From assembly GCF_000269865.1 (NCBI RefSeq), contig NZ_AKKV01000025.1, positions 1 through 64,000 of the forward strand: a stretch of DNA of 64,000 bases, read 5' to 3'. A model generated the notes under the pieces. The model worked only from the letters and a program-made list of their open reading frames with translations, was not told the origin of the DNA and did no database searches. The first letter of the stretch is position 1. Each line of letters starts with the position of its first letter. This DNA comes from Fictibacillus macauensis ZFHKF-1 (GTDB taxonomy: Bacteria > Bacillota > Bacilli > Bacillales > Fictibacillaceae). The translations under genes and the position numbers were made by a program. Shown in pieces: positions 9,194 through 17,851 of this stretch.

Positions 9194-11827
9194 TTATTTC
9201 GCATCATACCATGTATTGCCGCTATTCATATCCACCTTTAGTGGAACGTCAAGCGCTAATGCTTGTTCCATCACACGCTGTACCACTTCTTGAAGCTTCT
9301 TCACTTCTTCTTCTGGCACTTCAAAAATTAATTCATCGTGTACTTGCAGTAACATCTTTGCTTGCATACCTTCACGTTGTAACGCTTCATCCATTTCAAC
9401 CATCGCCTTTTTAATAATATCGGCTGCTGTTCCTTGAATCGGCGTATTCATCGCTGTGCGTTCAGCAAAGCTGCGCAAGTTAAAGTTTCGACTCGTAATC
9501 TCTGGTAAATAGCGACGACGATGAAGCAAGGTCGATACATAGCCTTGATGTTTCGCTTCACTTACAATGCGCTTCATATATTCTTCAACGCCAGGGAACG
9601 TTTGTAAGTATTGATGAATGAAGTCACTTGCTTCTTTACGCGTAATATTTAAACTTTGCGATAAACCGTAATCACTAATTCCATACACAATTCCAAAGTT
9701 AACAGCTTTCGCATGACGACGCATTTGAGACGTTACTTCCTCTTGCTCTACGTGAAAGACATCCATCGCTGTTTTCGTATGAACATCCATTTCTTTTTTA
9801 AAGGCTTCCATTAAGTTCTCGTCCTGAGAAATGTGCGCTAAGACACGAAGTTCAATTTGCGAATAATCCGCCGCGAGAATTTTCCAACCTTCTTTAGAAG
9901 GAATAAAAGCCTCACGAATTTTACGTCCAAGCTCTAAGCGAATCGGGATATTTTGCAAATTCGGCTCTGTGGAGCTTAAACGACCCGTTTGTGTTAACGC
10001 TTGGTTAAAGCGCGTATGAATTTTCTTCGACTCAGGATGAACGACTTTTAACAATCCTTCAATATAGGTTGAGCTTAATTTTCCAAGTTGGCGATAGAGT
10101 AATATTTTCTCGATAATCTCATGTTTATTCTCAAGCTTTTCAAGCACGTCAACAGATGTACTATAACCTGTCTTTGTTTTCTTCTGCACGGGTAAGCCTA
10201 GTTTTTCAAATAAAACTTCTCCAAGCTGTTTCGGCGAATTAATGTTAAAAGCAACACCAGCTAACGCATGAATATCTGCCTCTAATGTAATCAGAGTAGC
10301 TGTTAGTTCTTTCCCCATTTGTCGCAAACGCTCCAAATCGATTTTCACACCGAGCGTTTCCATTTTTGCTAATACGAGTGAAAGCGGTAGCTCTAGGGAA
10401 GCAAATAAATCATATTGTTCATTTTCCTTTAAACCTTTTAGCAATGGTGCTTGTAAGGCATAAATGGCTTTTGCTTTACGAACGGTATGCTCCATTAATG
10501 CTTGCACATCAGGTGCTTTGCGCTTTGCTCCTTTTCCATACACAGCATCTTCATGATCAGGTGGCGATAAGTGATGGCGAATAGCAATGCTAGCAAGCTC
10601 ATCACTTGATTCGGACGGATTTAATAAATAGGAAGCAATCATCACATCAAAAGAAACACCATGTAAGGAAAGTCCCGCCTGCTGCAACGCCACATAGACA
10701 CGTTTGCCATCAAAAACGAATTTTTCTTTGTCTTCGTTTTCGATCCATTCTTTAAACAAGGCAGAAGAAAAAGCAAGATCACGTGAAATGTAATAATTCC
10801 CTGTTTCATTAACGATAGCAATACCAAGCGTTTCTGCTCCATGATACGTTTCTGGCATCGTTTCAACGATGAGCGCAGCGGGGGAAGCTAAGACGTCTTC
10901 CGTAATGTCCTCTACTTCTTCAAAGGACAGCGCTTCTTGCTCTACTTTCACCTCTGCAACCGCTTCTCCACCTAATCTCTCAATAAGCGAGTGAAAGCCA
11001 AGCTCTTTAAAAAAGGGGAAAAGTCGCTCGCCGTCATACCCGCTATAGCTTGTATCTTGTAATGACAATTCGAGCGGTGCTTGACATTCAATCGTTGCGA
11101 GTTGCTTGCTCATAAGCGCTTGCTCACGGTTCTCAGTTAGCTTTTCTTTTAATTTAGCACCCGACACATCTTGAATATGCTCAAGTACCGCTTCTAAACT
11201 GCCAAATTGCTTGATCAGTTTAATGGCTGTTTTTTCACCAACTCCAGGTACGCCAGGGATGTTATCAGAAGCATCTCCCATCAGCCCCTTCATATCAATG
11301 ATTTGCTGTGGCGTTAAGCTATAGCGCTCCTCAATCAGCGCTGGATCAAAGCGGTCGATATCGGTTATTCCTTTTTTCGTTAACGCAACAGTCACATCAT
11401 CCGTGACGAGTTGCAACATATCTTTGTCACCTGTAATAACGGTCACTTTCCACTTTTCATCGTGCGCTTGTCCTGATAACGTGCCGATAATATCGTCCGC
11501 TTCATAATTAGGAAGCTCATAGCGTTTAATACCAAACGCATCTAACAATTGCCGAATAAGCGGAAATTGTTCAGAAAGCTCAGGTGGTGTTTTCTGACGT
11601 CCGCCTTTATATTCTGTAAACGTCGCATGACGAAACGTTGTTTTGCCAGCATCGAATGCTACTAACACGTGATCTGGCTTCTCTTCTTCTAAAATCTTTA
11701 GTAGCATCGTTGTAAAGCCATACACGGCATTTGTGTAGACACCTTTATCATTGTTTAAAAGCGGCAATGCAAAGAACGCCCGATACGCAATACTATTTCC
11801 ATCAATTAATACTAATTTATGACCCAA
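9194..11827 (-). CDS. polA: DNA polymerase I
   Basis: PolA fills gaps, removes RNA primers and acts in excision repair. The start is a TTG at 11827 with GGAGG (11841-11837) 9 nt upstream, giving 877 residues. The open frame runs on upstream but that part is not PolA-like. Domains: a 5' nuclease domain (about 1-290), a degenerate 3'-5' exonuclease region, and a polymerase domain with motif A DYSQIELR, motif B RRHAKAVNFGIVYG and motif C VHDE. The expected acidic exonuclease residues are replaced (IVETMPETYHG), so proofreading is probably absent, as in B. subtilis. mutM follows directly. Confidence 0.96.
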   Translation of the reverse strand: MGHKLVLIDGNSIAYRAFFALPLLNNDKGVYTNAVYGFTTMLLKILEEEKPDHVLVAFDAGKTTFRHATFTEYKGGRQKTPPELSEQFPLIRQLLDAFGIKRYELPNYEADDIIGTLSGQAHDEKWKVTVITGDKDMLQLVTDDVTVALTKKGITDIDRFDPALIEERYSLTPQQIIDMKGLMGDASDNIPGVPGVGEKTAIKLIKQFGSLEAVLEHIQDVSGAKLKEKLTENREQALMSKQLATIECQAPLELSLQDTSYSGYDGERLFPFFKELGFHSLIERLGGEAVAEVKVEQEALSFEEVEDITEDVLASPAALIVETMPETYHGAETLGIAIVNETGNYYISRDLAFSSALFKEWIENEDKEKFVFDGKRVYVALQQAGLSLHGVSFDVMIASYLLNPSESSDELASIAIRHHLSPPDHEDAVYGKGAKRKAPDVQALMEHTVRKAKAIYALQAPLLKGLKENEQYDLFASLELPLSLVLAKMETLGVKIDLERLRQMGKELTATLITLEADIHALAGVAFNINSPKQLGEVLFEKLGLPVQKKTKTGYSTSVDVLEKLENKHEIIEKILLYRQLGKLSSTYIEGLLKVVHPESKKIHTRFNQALTQTGRLSSTEPNLQNIPIRLELGRKIREAFIPSKEGWKILAADYSQIELRVLAHISQDENLMEAFKKEMDVHTKTAMDVFHVEQEEVTSQMRRHAKAVNFGIVYGISDYGLSQSLNITRKEASDFIHQYLQTFPGVEEYMKRIVSEAKHQGYVSTLLHRRRYLPEITSRNFNLRSFAERTAMNTPIQGTAADIIKKAMVEMDEALQREGMQAKMLLQVHDELIFEVPEEEVKKLQEVVQRVMEQALALDVPLKVDMNSGNTWYDAK

Positions 11828-11867
11828 CTTAACAGACCTCCACATTAGGTTTCTTCCTCTTATTGTA

Positions 11868-11876
11868 CCACCGCTG
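11868..11876 (-). promoter_or_regulatory. polA extended -10 promoter
   Basis: Minus-strand TGGTACAAT is an extended -10 element about 35 nt before the polA ribosome site. No good -35 is seen. Confidence 0.4.
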
Positions 11877-11898
11877 TTCCCCAAAAGAAAATAACATA

Positions 11899-11912
11899 AG
11901 AACCAACGTTCT
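11899..11912. promoter_or_regulatory. LexA-like box upstream of polA
   Basis: AGAACCAACGTTCT contains the GAAC-N4-GTTC core of the Bacillus LexA (DinR) operator, though the flanking C and G are missing. It lies about 25 bp upstream of the polA -10 element. Confidence 0.35.
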
Positions 11913-11917
11913 CTATA

Positions 11918-11948
11918 CAAAAAAAGAGAGAACCCATAAGGATTCTCT
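11918..11948 (-). terminator. phoR terminator
   Basis: Minus-strand AGAGAA...TTCTCT stem with inner CC/GG pairs, then CTTTTTTTT. It separates phoPR from polA. Confidence 0.85.
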
Positions 11949-12022
11949 GTGAAAGGGGGTAACAATTGAAAAAGGATACTTTTAGTATACAAGGGCTTTA
12001 TGAAGGAAATCCGTTAGCGATG

Positions 12023-13750
12023 TTAATTATTTGTAAACTTCTTCCGAAACACAAGCGTAAAGGTCGAGCCTTCACCAACCTTACTTTTTACGTGAATGCG
12101 CCCATGATGCGCTTCCACTAAATGCTTGACAATGGCTAAGCCTAGCCCCGTTCCCCCAGAGTTACGGCTACGCCCTTTATCCACACGATAAAACCGTTCA
12201 AAAATCCGGGAAATTTCTTCTTTTTTAATTCCAATCCCCGTATCAGATACTGAAAAAGTAACCTTCTCGGCACTTTCCTTCAGCCGAATGAGAACACGGC
12301 CTCCAGCAGGAGTGTAATTTAGCGCATTGTTAATTAAATTGATAAATACTTGCTTGAGGCGCTGTCCATCCCCTTCTACTGTCGTAGCACCTTCTACTGC
12401 AAACTTAAGCGCAATGCCTTTTTCTTCTGCCTTCGGTTCTAAAATTAAAAGCACTTCCTCTACAATCGTAGCAAGTGAAACTTCCTGAAGCTCAAGCGCG
12501 TAGCCTTGCTCCGCTTTTGACAAATCTAACAAATCTTGAATCAAGAGCTGCAGCCGTTCACTTTCCTTCCACATGATTGTTAAAAATTTATCACGAATAT
12601 CAGGTTGATCTGCCGCTCCATCTAATAAGGTTTCAGCAAATCCTTTTAATGAAGTAACAGGCGTTTTCAACTCGTGTGAGACGTTCGCAACAAAGTCTTT
12701 ACGAATTTGCTCTAATTTTTTTAATTCCGTAATATCATGAAAAACAAGTACGATGCCGCGGAGCTTGCCAAGATTATTTAAGACAGGTGCACTGCTCACA
12801 TCAAAATGCTTTCGTTCAATATGAATGGGTAAAACGACTTGCTTACGAATATTCGTTTCCATTAAGAACGTATCTTCTACAAGATCAATGATCTCTTTAT
12901 GCGGAAACACTTCGTGAAACAAATGACCTGCCCATGACTCTGTATGCTCTTTAAATAGTTCTTTAAAGGCGCGATTTACAATCGTAATGCTTCCGTTTTT
13001 ATCAATAAGAATAACGCCGCTGCCCATATTTTCAATGAGTGTTTTTAAACGATCCTGTTCTGAAGCATACGACTTTGTCATTTTCGCAAGATTGCGTGCT
13101 AACACATTTAATGAGTAATTCAACTCTCCAACATCGCCTTTATACTCGTACGTGCGCGCTTTAAAGTTACCGCGTGCCAGTTCCTTTGCCGTAGTTGTTG
13201 CTTCTTCTACAGGTTTAATGATCCGATTCAACACCCGTATGGAGACGATGAGCACAATGACCAGTGTGACTAAAAATCCAAACGAGAGAAGCAACCAAAT
13301 CCACCGTTCACTTTGATTGGCGACTTTCTCTGGAATGACAAGCTGCATAAAGCCAACAGACTGATTTTGCTCAATGGGTAGCGTGTATAAGTTATTGGCT
13401 CCTTCTTTCGTCATTGTCAAACTGTCGTGTTTAATGGACGCAATCTTTAATGGCGCTTGCTCGCTTTCCTTACGTTTCCCATATTGCAGCAGAAGCTTGC
13501 CATCTTTCGCATAATAGCGGACTTTCCCTTCTATATTACCCGCTACTTGCTTCATTTGTGCTTCTAATACGTGCTGATTTTGATCTTGTGCAGCAAGCGA
13601 AAGCAACATTAACTCGCTTTTATAGTGTTGAAGTCGCTTTTCTTTCACCGTGGAATGCACTAAGCTACCTACCATAAGCGAAAGCAAAATAAAAACGAAC
13701 ATGATGGCAATGAGGAAAAACGTTAATACCCGGTTTTTAAAATCCGGCAT
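12023..13750 (-). CDS. phoR: Phosphate sensor histidine kinase PhoR
   Basis: Membrane kinase partner of PhoP in the phosphate-starvation response. In 575 residues: TM1 (about 10-32), an extracytoplasmic sensor region, TM2 (about 150-172), HAMP (about 173-225), PAS (about 235-340), HisKA with phospho-acceptor His359 in NVSHELKTP, and an HATPase domain with N, DTGIGI and GTGLGL boxes. Its ATG overlaps the phoP stop codon by one base (TAATG), so the two are translationally coupled. Family and neighbours make PhoR far more likely than WalK or ResE, which have similar layouts. Confidence 0.94.
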   Translation of the reverse strand: MPDFKNRVLTFFLIAIMFVFILLSLMVGSLVHSTVKEKRLQHYKSELMLLSLAAQDQNQHVLEAQMKQVAGNIEGKVRYYAKDGKLLLQYGKRKESEQAPLKIASIKHDSLTMTKEGANNLYTLPIEQNQSVGFMQLVIPEKVANQSERWIWLLLSFGFLVTLVIVLIVSIRVLNRIIKPVEEATTTAKELARGNFKARTYEYKGDVGELNYSLNVLARNLAKMTKSYASEQDRLKTLIENMGSGVILIDKNGSITIVNRAFKELFKEHTESWAGHLFHEVFPHKEIIDLVEDTFLMETNIRKQVVLPIHIERKHFDVSSAPVLNNLGKLRGIVLVFHDITELKKLEQIRKDFVANVSHELKTPVTSLKGFAETLLDGAADQPDIRDKFLTIMWKESERLQLLIQDLLDLSKAEQGYALELQEVSLATIVEEVLLILEPKAEEKGIALKFAVEGATTVEGDGQRLKQVFINLINNALNYTPAGGRVLIRLKESAEKVTFSVSDTGIGIKKEEISRIFERFYRVDKGRSRNSGGTGLGLAIVKHLVEAHHGRIHVKSKVGEGSTFTLVFRKKFTNN

Positions 13751-14457
13751 TACTGCGGAACCTCCAGCTTATAACCCGTACCCCGAATGGTTTTTATATA
13801 CATCGGCTTTCGGGTGTTTTCCTCGATTTTTTCTCGCAAGTGGCTAATATGCACATCAACGATGCGTGTATCGCCTACAAAATCATAGTTCCAGACGGCA
13901 GAAAGGAGCTGCTCACGCGTTAAGACGCGATTTTTATTTCGTGATAAATACAGCAGCAGCTCAAATTCTTTTGGTGTTAACTCCAGTGCTTGTCCTTTAA
14001 AATACGCTTCATAGTTATCTGGAAAAACTTCCACTTCACCAATGGTTAGCTTTTCAATTACATCAGCGGCGTTTTGCTCCATGCTTAGCTGCTGACTTCT
14101 TCTTAAGATCGCTTTCACGCGTGCCACGACTTCTCGTGGTGAAAAGGGCTTCGTCATATAATCATCTGCGCCCAACTCTAAACCAAGAACTTTATCAAAC
14201 TCATCATCTTTTGCAGTTAACATAAGAATTGGTACGAAAATTTGTTTTTGACGCAATTGCTTACATACTTCAAGGCCATCCATTTCTGGTAACATTAAAT
14301 CTAAAACAATTAAATCTGGAGGCTCAGCAACTGCTAGATTAAGTCCTGTTAACCCATCCATCGCGGTTGTCACCGTAAAGCCAGCTTGTTCTAAATTAAA
14401 TTGCAGTAACGTAGAAATTGATAGCTCATCCTCAATAACCATGATTTTGCGGCTCAT
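13750..14457 (-). CDS. phoP: Response regulator PhoP
   Basis: OmpR-family regulator of phosphate-starvation genes. The 235-residue protein has a receiver domain with phospho-acceptor Asp53 (VLDLMLP), acidic Glu9/Asp10, the conserved lysine in KPFSPRE, and a C-terminal winged helix ending in the RGTGYKLE signature. phoR follows with a one-base overlap. A consensus-like promoter (14518-14523 and 14495-14500) lies just upstream. The location next to mdh-icd-citZ and polA matches B. subtilis phoPR. Confidence 0.95.
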   Translation of the reverse strand: MSRKIMVIEDELSISTLLQFNLEQAGFTVTTAMDGLTGLNLAVAEPPDLIVLDLMLPEMDGLEVCKQLRQKQIFVPILMLTAKDDEFDKVLGLELGADDYMTKPFSPREVVARVKAILRRSQQLSMEQNAADVIEKLTIGEVEVFPDNYEAYFKGQALELTPKEFELLLYLSRNKNRVLTREQLLSAVWNYDFVGDTRIVDVHISHLREKIEENTRKPMYIKTIRGTGYKLEVPQ

Positions 14458-14494
14458 GTTTTCCCACCCTTTTTCTTCATGTTTCTATACATGT

Positions 14495-14523
14495 ATCATA
14501 CTATGTTTCAGCCATTATCACAA
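14495..14523 (-). promoter_or_regulatory. phoPR promoter, sigma-A type
   Basis: TTGTGA (14523-14518), 17-bp spacer and TATGAT (14500-14495) on the minus strand, about 40 nt before the phoP ATG. Confidence 0.6.
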
Positions 14524-14649
14524 AAGGTCAAAGTTTAAGTTTATGTAAAGAATTCATGACGTTTTCTCATTGTCCGCTCTCTTTATGACAGGAATGAAAG
14601 GCACGATAGCGAACTATCATGGTATATATAGAAAAAAGGAGGGCTTCTT

Positions 14650-14850
14650 TTGTTTACACTTTTTTTAATACTAGGGATTGTCGGTATTATTATATCAGGC
14701 GTTTTTATTGGTGCATGGACAAGTGGCGACCAACAAAGAAGTACGTTTCATTCAGAAACAGGAGAACATCGAAGCTTTAGAATACGCGTGGCGCTTTGGT
14801 GTGGCTTACTTGGCTTACTTTGCCTCGTGATTGCCTACTTTCTATGGTAA
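14650..14850 (+). CDS. Small membrane protein, possibly DUF5316 type
   Basis: A 66-residue protein with two hydrophobic segments (about 2-24 and 47-65) flanking a hydrophilic loop with the recognisable GAWTSGDQQR and HSETGEHR pieces. AAAAAGGAGGGC precedes its start, which may be a TTG at 14650. It is transcribed away from phoP. From memory it resembles small DUF5316-like Bacillus proteins, but I cannot confirm this. Function unknown; a two-helix inner-membrane topology with the loop on one side is what the sequence supports. Confidence 0.65.
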   Translation: MFTLFLILGIVGIIISGVFIGAWTSGDQQRSTFHSETGEHRSFRIRVALWCGLLGLLCLVIAYFLW

Positions 14851-14856
14851 AGCATT

Positions 14857-14881
14857 AAAAAAACCGGCACGAGGCCGGCTT
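14857..14881. terminator. Terminator between convergent genes
   Basis: CCGGC/GCCGG stem with a seven-T tail on the minus strand, ending the maoC-like gene; the same hairpin follows the small plus-strand gene. Confidence 0.8.
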
Positions 14882-14882
14882 G

Positions 14883-15359
14883 TTAGAAATTTTCTAATAC
14901 TTTTGATGTAATTGATTTGGGTGGAAAAGGTGGGCAGACTACAAGTTCGCCATCCACAACGACTTCTTTTTTTTCGTTATGGGCAGTAACAATGATTTTC
15001 ACGTGATGCGCTTCAACGTTTACCTCACTCAATTCAAAGTGCAGCGTTACTTTGCTATAGTGATAGACAGGACGTGGAAAGGTTAAACTTTGCTTTTCGA
15101 TGCTACTTCCTGGTCCAGGCAAATATTTCGAAACCGCAGCTGTAATTATTCCTGTTAATAGAATTTGGGGCACAATTGGTTTTTTAAATGGTGTCATTGC
15201 TGCATAGTCATGTTGAATAAACAACGGATTGTTATCATTTGTCATTCCGAGATATAACAGCAAATCTTGATCTTCAATCGCTTGCGTTAATTCTAAGCGC
15301 TCACCCACTTGAAGTTCTGAAATCATTCGTCCGAGCTTGCGTTTTTTCCCTAACAGCAT
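14883..15359 (-). CDS. MaoC-like hot-dog dehydratase domain protein
   Basis: A 158-residue single hot-dog domain with the (R)-hydratase-type segment NPLFIQHDYAAMTPFKKPIVPQ, which carries the DNN...H pattern of MaoC-like enoyl-CoA hydratases; the substrate is unknown. GAGAGG is correctly spaced (9 nt) for the ATG at 15359; upstream in-frame TTG, ATG and GTG codons fit less well. It is transcribed behind mdh but separated from it by a large hairpin and a strong candidate CcpA site (15388-15402), so it may be under carbon catabolite control. B. subtilis, as I recall, lacks a gene here. Confidence 0.75.
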   Translation of the reverse strand: MLLGKKRKLGRMISELQVGERLELTQAIEDQDLLLYLGMTNDNNPLFIQHDYAAMTPFKKPIVPQILLTGIITAAVSKYLPGPGSSIEKQSLTFPRPVYHYSKVTLHFELSEVNVEAHHVKIIVTAHNEKKEVVVDGELVVCPPFPPKSITSKVLENF

Positions 15360-15387
15360 CACAGTCATCCTCTCATCCCGCAATTTA

Positions 15388-15402
15388 CGTAAACGCTTAC
15401 AT
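15388..15402. promoter_or_regulatory. Candidate cre (CcpA) site before the maoC-like gene
   Basis: Minus-strand ATGTAAGCGTTTACG matches 14 of 15 positions of the cre consensus WTGNAANCGNWNNCW. It lies about 30 nt before the likely ATG, between mdh and the maoC-like gene. Confidence 0.65.
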
Positions 15403-15408
15403 TTTTCT

Positions 15409-15447
15409 TATAGAATAAACTCGCCGATCAAGCGAGTTTATTCTATA
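15409..15447. terminator. Perfect 16-bp hairpin after mdh
   Basis: TATAGAATAAACTCGC and its exact complement flank a 7-nt loop, 11 nt past the mdh stop. There is no T tract after the stem in either direction, so it may be a processing or stabilising element rather than a simple terminator. Confidence 0.6.
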
Positions 15448-15458
15448 AGGCTATACGT

Positions 15459-16394
15459 TTACGCTAATACACTCATCACACTTTTCACTGATTGAGCAGA
15501 TTGGTCAAGTGCCGCTTTTTCTTCTGGCGTTAAGTCTAGTTCAATAATTTGTTCTAAACCATTTCCACCAACGACCGTTGGAATACCAAGGCAAATCCCC
15601 TCATACCCATATTCTCCTTCTAAATAAGCAATTGCCGGAAGAATACGACGTTGATCTTTTAAGACAGCTTCCGCCATTTCCACGAGAGCAGCGGCTGGTG
15701 CATAGTACGCACTACCGTTACCTAACAAGTTAACGATTTCCCCGCCACCTGTACGCGTTCGCGCCACAATCGCATCAAGACGGTCTTGTGGAAGTAAGCT
15801 TTGTAGCGGAATACCACCAGCATAGGAGTAACGAACGAGTGGCACCATATCATCGCCATGACCACCTAGAACAAATCCCGTCACATCTTTTACAGAAACG
15901 TTAAGTTCTTGTGCAACGAATGTGCGGAAGCGTGCCGTATCTAGAATACCCGATTGTCCAATGACACGGCTTTTCGGAAACCCTGATTCTTTTAATACGG
16001 TGTATGTCATTGCATCAACCGGATTTGTGAGAACGATAATAACGGCGTTCGGAGAATATTTTACAATTTCCTTCGTTACGCTTTTCATGACTTTCGCATT
16101 CGTATTCACAAGATCATCGCGGCTCATGCCAGGCTTACGCGCAATGCCCGCCGTAATGACAACCACATCAGAGTCTTTCGTATCTTCATAGTTCGATGTT
16201 CCAGTAATGTTGGCATCAAATCCTTGAACAGGACTCGCTTCTAACATATCGAGCGCTTTTCCTTTAGTTGGATTTTCCGCTTGCGGGATATCGACGAGCA
16301 CAACATCGCCTAACTCTTTTTGAGCAGCAATAAAAGCCGTTGTTGCTCCTGTAAAACCTGCACCAATAACAGCAATTTTTTTACGTGAATTCAT
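15459..16394 (-). CDS. mdh: Malate dehydrogenase
   Basis: Interconverts malate and oxaloacetate with NAD in the TCA cycle. The 311-residue protein of the LDH-like MDH type has GAGFTG (11-16), the NAD-specifying Asp35 in LVDIP, a substrate arginine pair around KPGMSRDDL and catalytic His179 in GGHGDD. AGGAGG precedes the ATG. It is the last gene of the citZ-icd-mdh run, 86 nt after icd, with a terminator-like hairpin between, so mdh probably has some independent expression. Confidence 0.96.
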   Translation of the reverse strand: MNSRKKIAVIGAGFTGATTAFIAAQKELGDVVLVDIPQAENPTKGKALDMLEASPVQGFDANITGTSNYEDTKDSDVVVITAGIARKPGMSRDDLVNTNAKVMKSVTKEIVKYSPNAVIIVLTNPVDAMTYTVLKESGFPKSRVIGQSGILDTARFRTFVAQELNVSVKDVTGFVLGGHGDDMVPLVRYSYAGGIPLQSLLPQDRLDAIVARTRTGGGEIVNLLGNGSAYYAPAAALVEMAEAVLKDQRRILPAIAYLEGEYGYEGICLGIPTVVGGNGLEQIIELDLTPEEKAALDQSAQSVKSVMSVLA

Positions 16395-16450
16395 AAGATA
16401 CGAACCTCCTAGTAAGCTAGCTAATTTAAAAGATTGAGATAAGGTGTAAA

Positions 16451-16474
16451 GAAAAGGTCCCGACGCGCGGGACC
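16451..16474 (-). terminator. icd terminator or attenuator
   Basis: GGTCCC/GGGACC stem with loop GCGCGTC, then TTTTCTTT on the minus strand, in the icd-mdh gap. Confidence 0.75.
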
Positions 16475-16480
16475 CAATCC

Positions 16481-17749
16481 TTACATTTTGCTAATAAGTG
16501 CGTCTGCAAACTCAGAGCATTTTACTTCAGTAGCGCCATCCATTAGACGAGCGAAATCATACGTAACCACTTTCTCAGCAATTGCTGATTCCATGGAATC
16601 CGTTACAAGTTTCGCTGCTTCATGCCATCCAAGGTGTTCAAGCATTAATACACCAGAAAGGATGACTGAAGATGGGTTTACTTTATCAAGACCCGCATAT
16701 TTCGGAGCTGTACCGTGTGTTGCTTCGAAAATCGCATGTCCTGTTTCGTAGTTAATGTTTGCTCCAGGAGCGATTCCAATTCCACCAACTTGTGCAGCTA
16801 GGGCATCAGAAATGTAGTCACCGTTTAGATTCATTGTTGCAACAACATCAAACTCAGCTGGACGCGTCAAAATTTGTTGTAAGAAGATATCAGCGATTGA
16901 ATCTTTTACGATAATTTTGCCAGCAGCTTCTGCGTCTGCTTGTGCTTTGTTTGCTGCTTCTTTACCGTCTGCTTCAGCAATACGGTCATATTGCGCCCAC
17001 GTAAATACGTGTTCACCGAACTCTTGCTCAGCAAGCTCGTAACCCCAGTTTTTGAAAGCACCTTCTGTAAACTTCATGATGTTTCCTTTGTGTACAAGCG
17101 TTAGGCTCTTACGTCCTTCGTTAATAGCATATTGAAGCGCTGCACGCACAAGACGTTTTGTTCCTTCAGATGAAACTGGTTTAATACCAATTCCTGAAGT
17201 TTCAGGGAAACGAATTTTGTTAACGCCCATTTCTGTTTGAAGGAAAGAAATCAATTTCTTCACTTCGTCAGATCCGCTCTTATATTCAATACCAGCATAG
17301 ATATCTTCTGTGTTTTCACGGAAAATAACCATATCTGTATCTTCAGGACGTTTTACAGGTGAAGGTACACCTTGGAAGTAACGAACGGGACGTAGGCACG
17401 TAAACAAATCAAGCTCTTGACGAAGTGCTACGTTCAATGAACGAATTCCGCCACCGATTGGTGTTGTTAGTGGTCCTTTAATTGCGATGATGTACTCGCG
17501 AATAACGTCTAGTGTTTCAGCTGGAAGCCATTCACCTGTTTGGTTAAACGCTTTCTCCCCTGCTAATACTTCTTTCCAAACGATTTTCTTTTCACCGTTA
17601 TAGGCTTTATCTACGGCTGCTTCTAAAACGCGAGAAGCTGCTGCCCAAATATCAGGACCTGTTCCGTCTCCTTCGATATAAGGAATCACCGGTTGATTTG
17701 GTACATTTAGTACGCCATTATCTACTGTAATACGCTCTCCATTTGACAT
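16481..17749 (-). CDS. icd: Isocitrate dehydrogenase (NADP)
   Basis: Decarboxylates isocitrate to 2-oxoglutarate in the TCA cycle. The 422-residue protein is of the homodimeric bacterial type, with the substrate loop [18 protein letters not shown] (near 98-115) that includes the serine corresponding to the phosphorylated Ser in E. coli, and the NADP-binding segment [15 protein letters not shown] near residue 345. AGGAGG precedes the ATG. It lies between citZ and mdh as in B. subtilis, with stem-loops on both sides that probably set the relative levels of the three messages. Confidence 0.96.
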   Translation of the reverse strand: MSNGERITVDNGVLNVPNQPVIPYIEGDGTGPDIWAAASRVLEAAVDKAYNGEKKIVWKEVLAGEKAFNQTGEWLPAETLDVIREYIIAIKGPLTTPIGGGIRSLNVALRQELDLFTCLRPVRYFQGVPSPVKRPEDTDMVIFRENTEDIYAGIEYKSGSDEVKKLISFLQTEMGVNKIRFPETSGIGIKPVSSEGTKRLVRAALQYAINEGRKSLTLVHKGNIMKFTEGAFKNWGYELAEQEFGEHVFTWAQYDRIAEADGKEAANKAQADAEAAGKIIVKDSIADIFLQQILTRPAEFDVVATMNLNGDYISDALAAQVGGIGIAPGANINYETGHAIFEATHGTAPKYAGLDKVNPSSVILSGVLMLEHLGWHEAAKLVTDSMESAIAEKVVTYDFARLMDGATEVKCSEFADALISKM

Positions 17750-17805
17750 GTTGCTTGTCCTCCTATCAAAATCTGTTTCTCTCTTATCCTACTAGATAAC
17801 CTCTT

Positions 17806-17835
17806 AAAAGAGAAGAGAGATCTCTCTTCTCTTTT
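17806..17835. terminator. Perfect 30-bp palindrome between citZ and icd
   Basis: AAAAGAGAAGAGAGA is followed immediately by its exact complement. As RNA it would fold with a loop of a few bases of the purine/pyrimidine arms, with a short U run in the 3' arm; an attenuator or processing hairpin is the likely role. Confidence 0.6.
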
Positions 17836-17851
17836 GTTTTCCTTTAAAGGA

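Noticed and set aside
14650-14850. Toxin or bacteriocin-like peptide
   Set aside because: Two-helix membrane proteins of this size are common; no immunity, antitoxin or export gene is adjacent.
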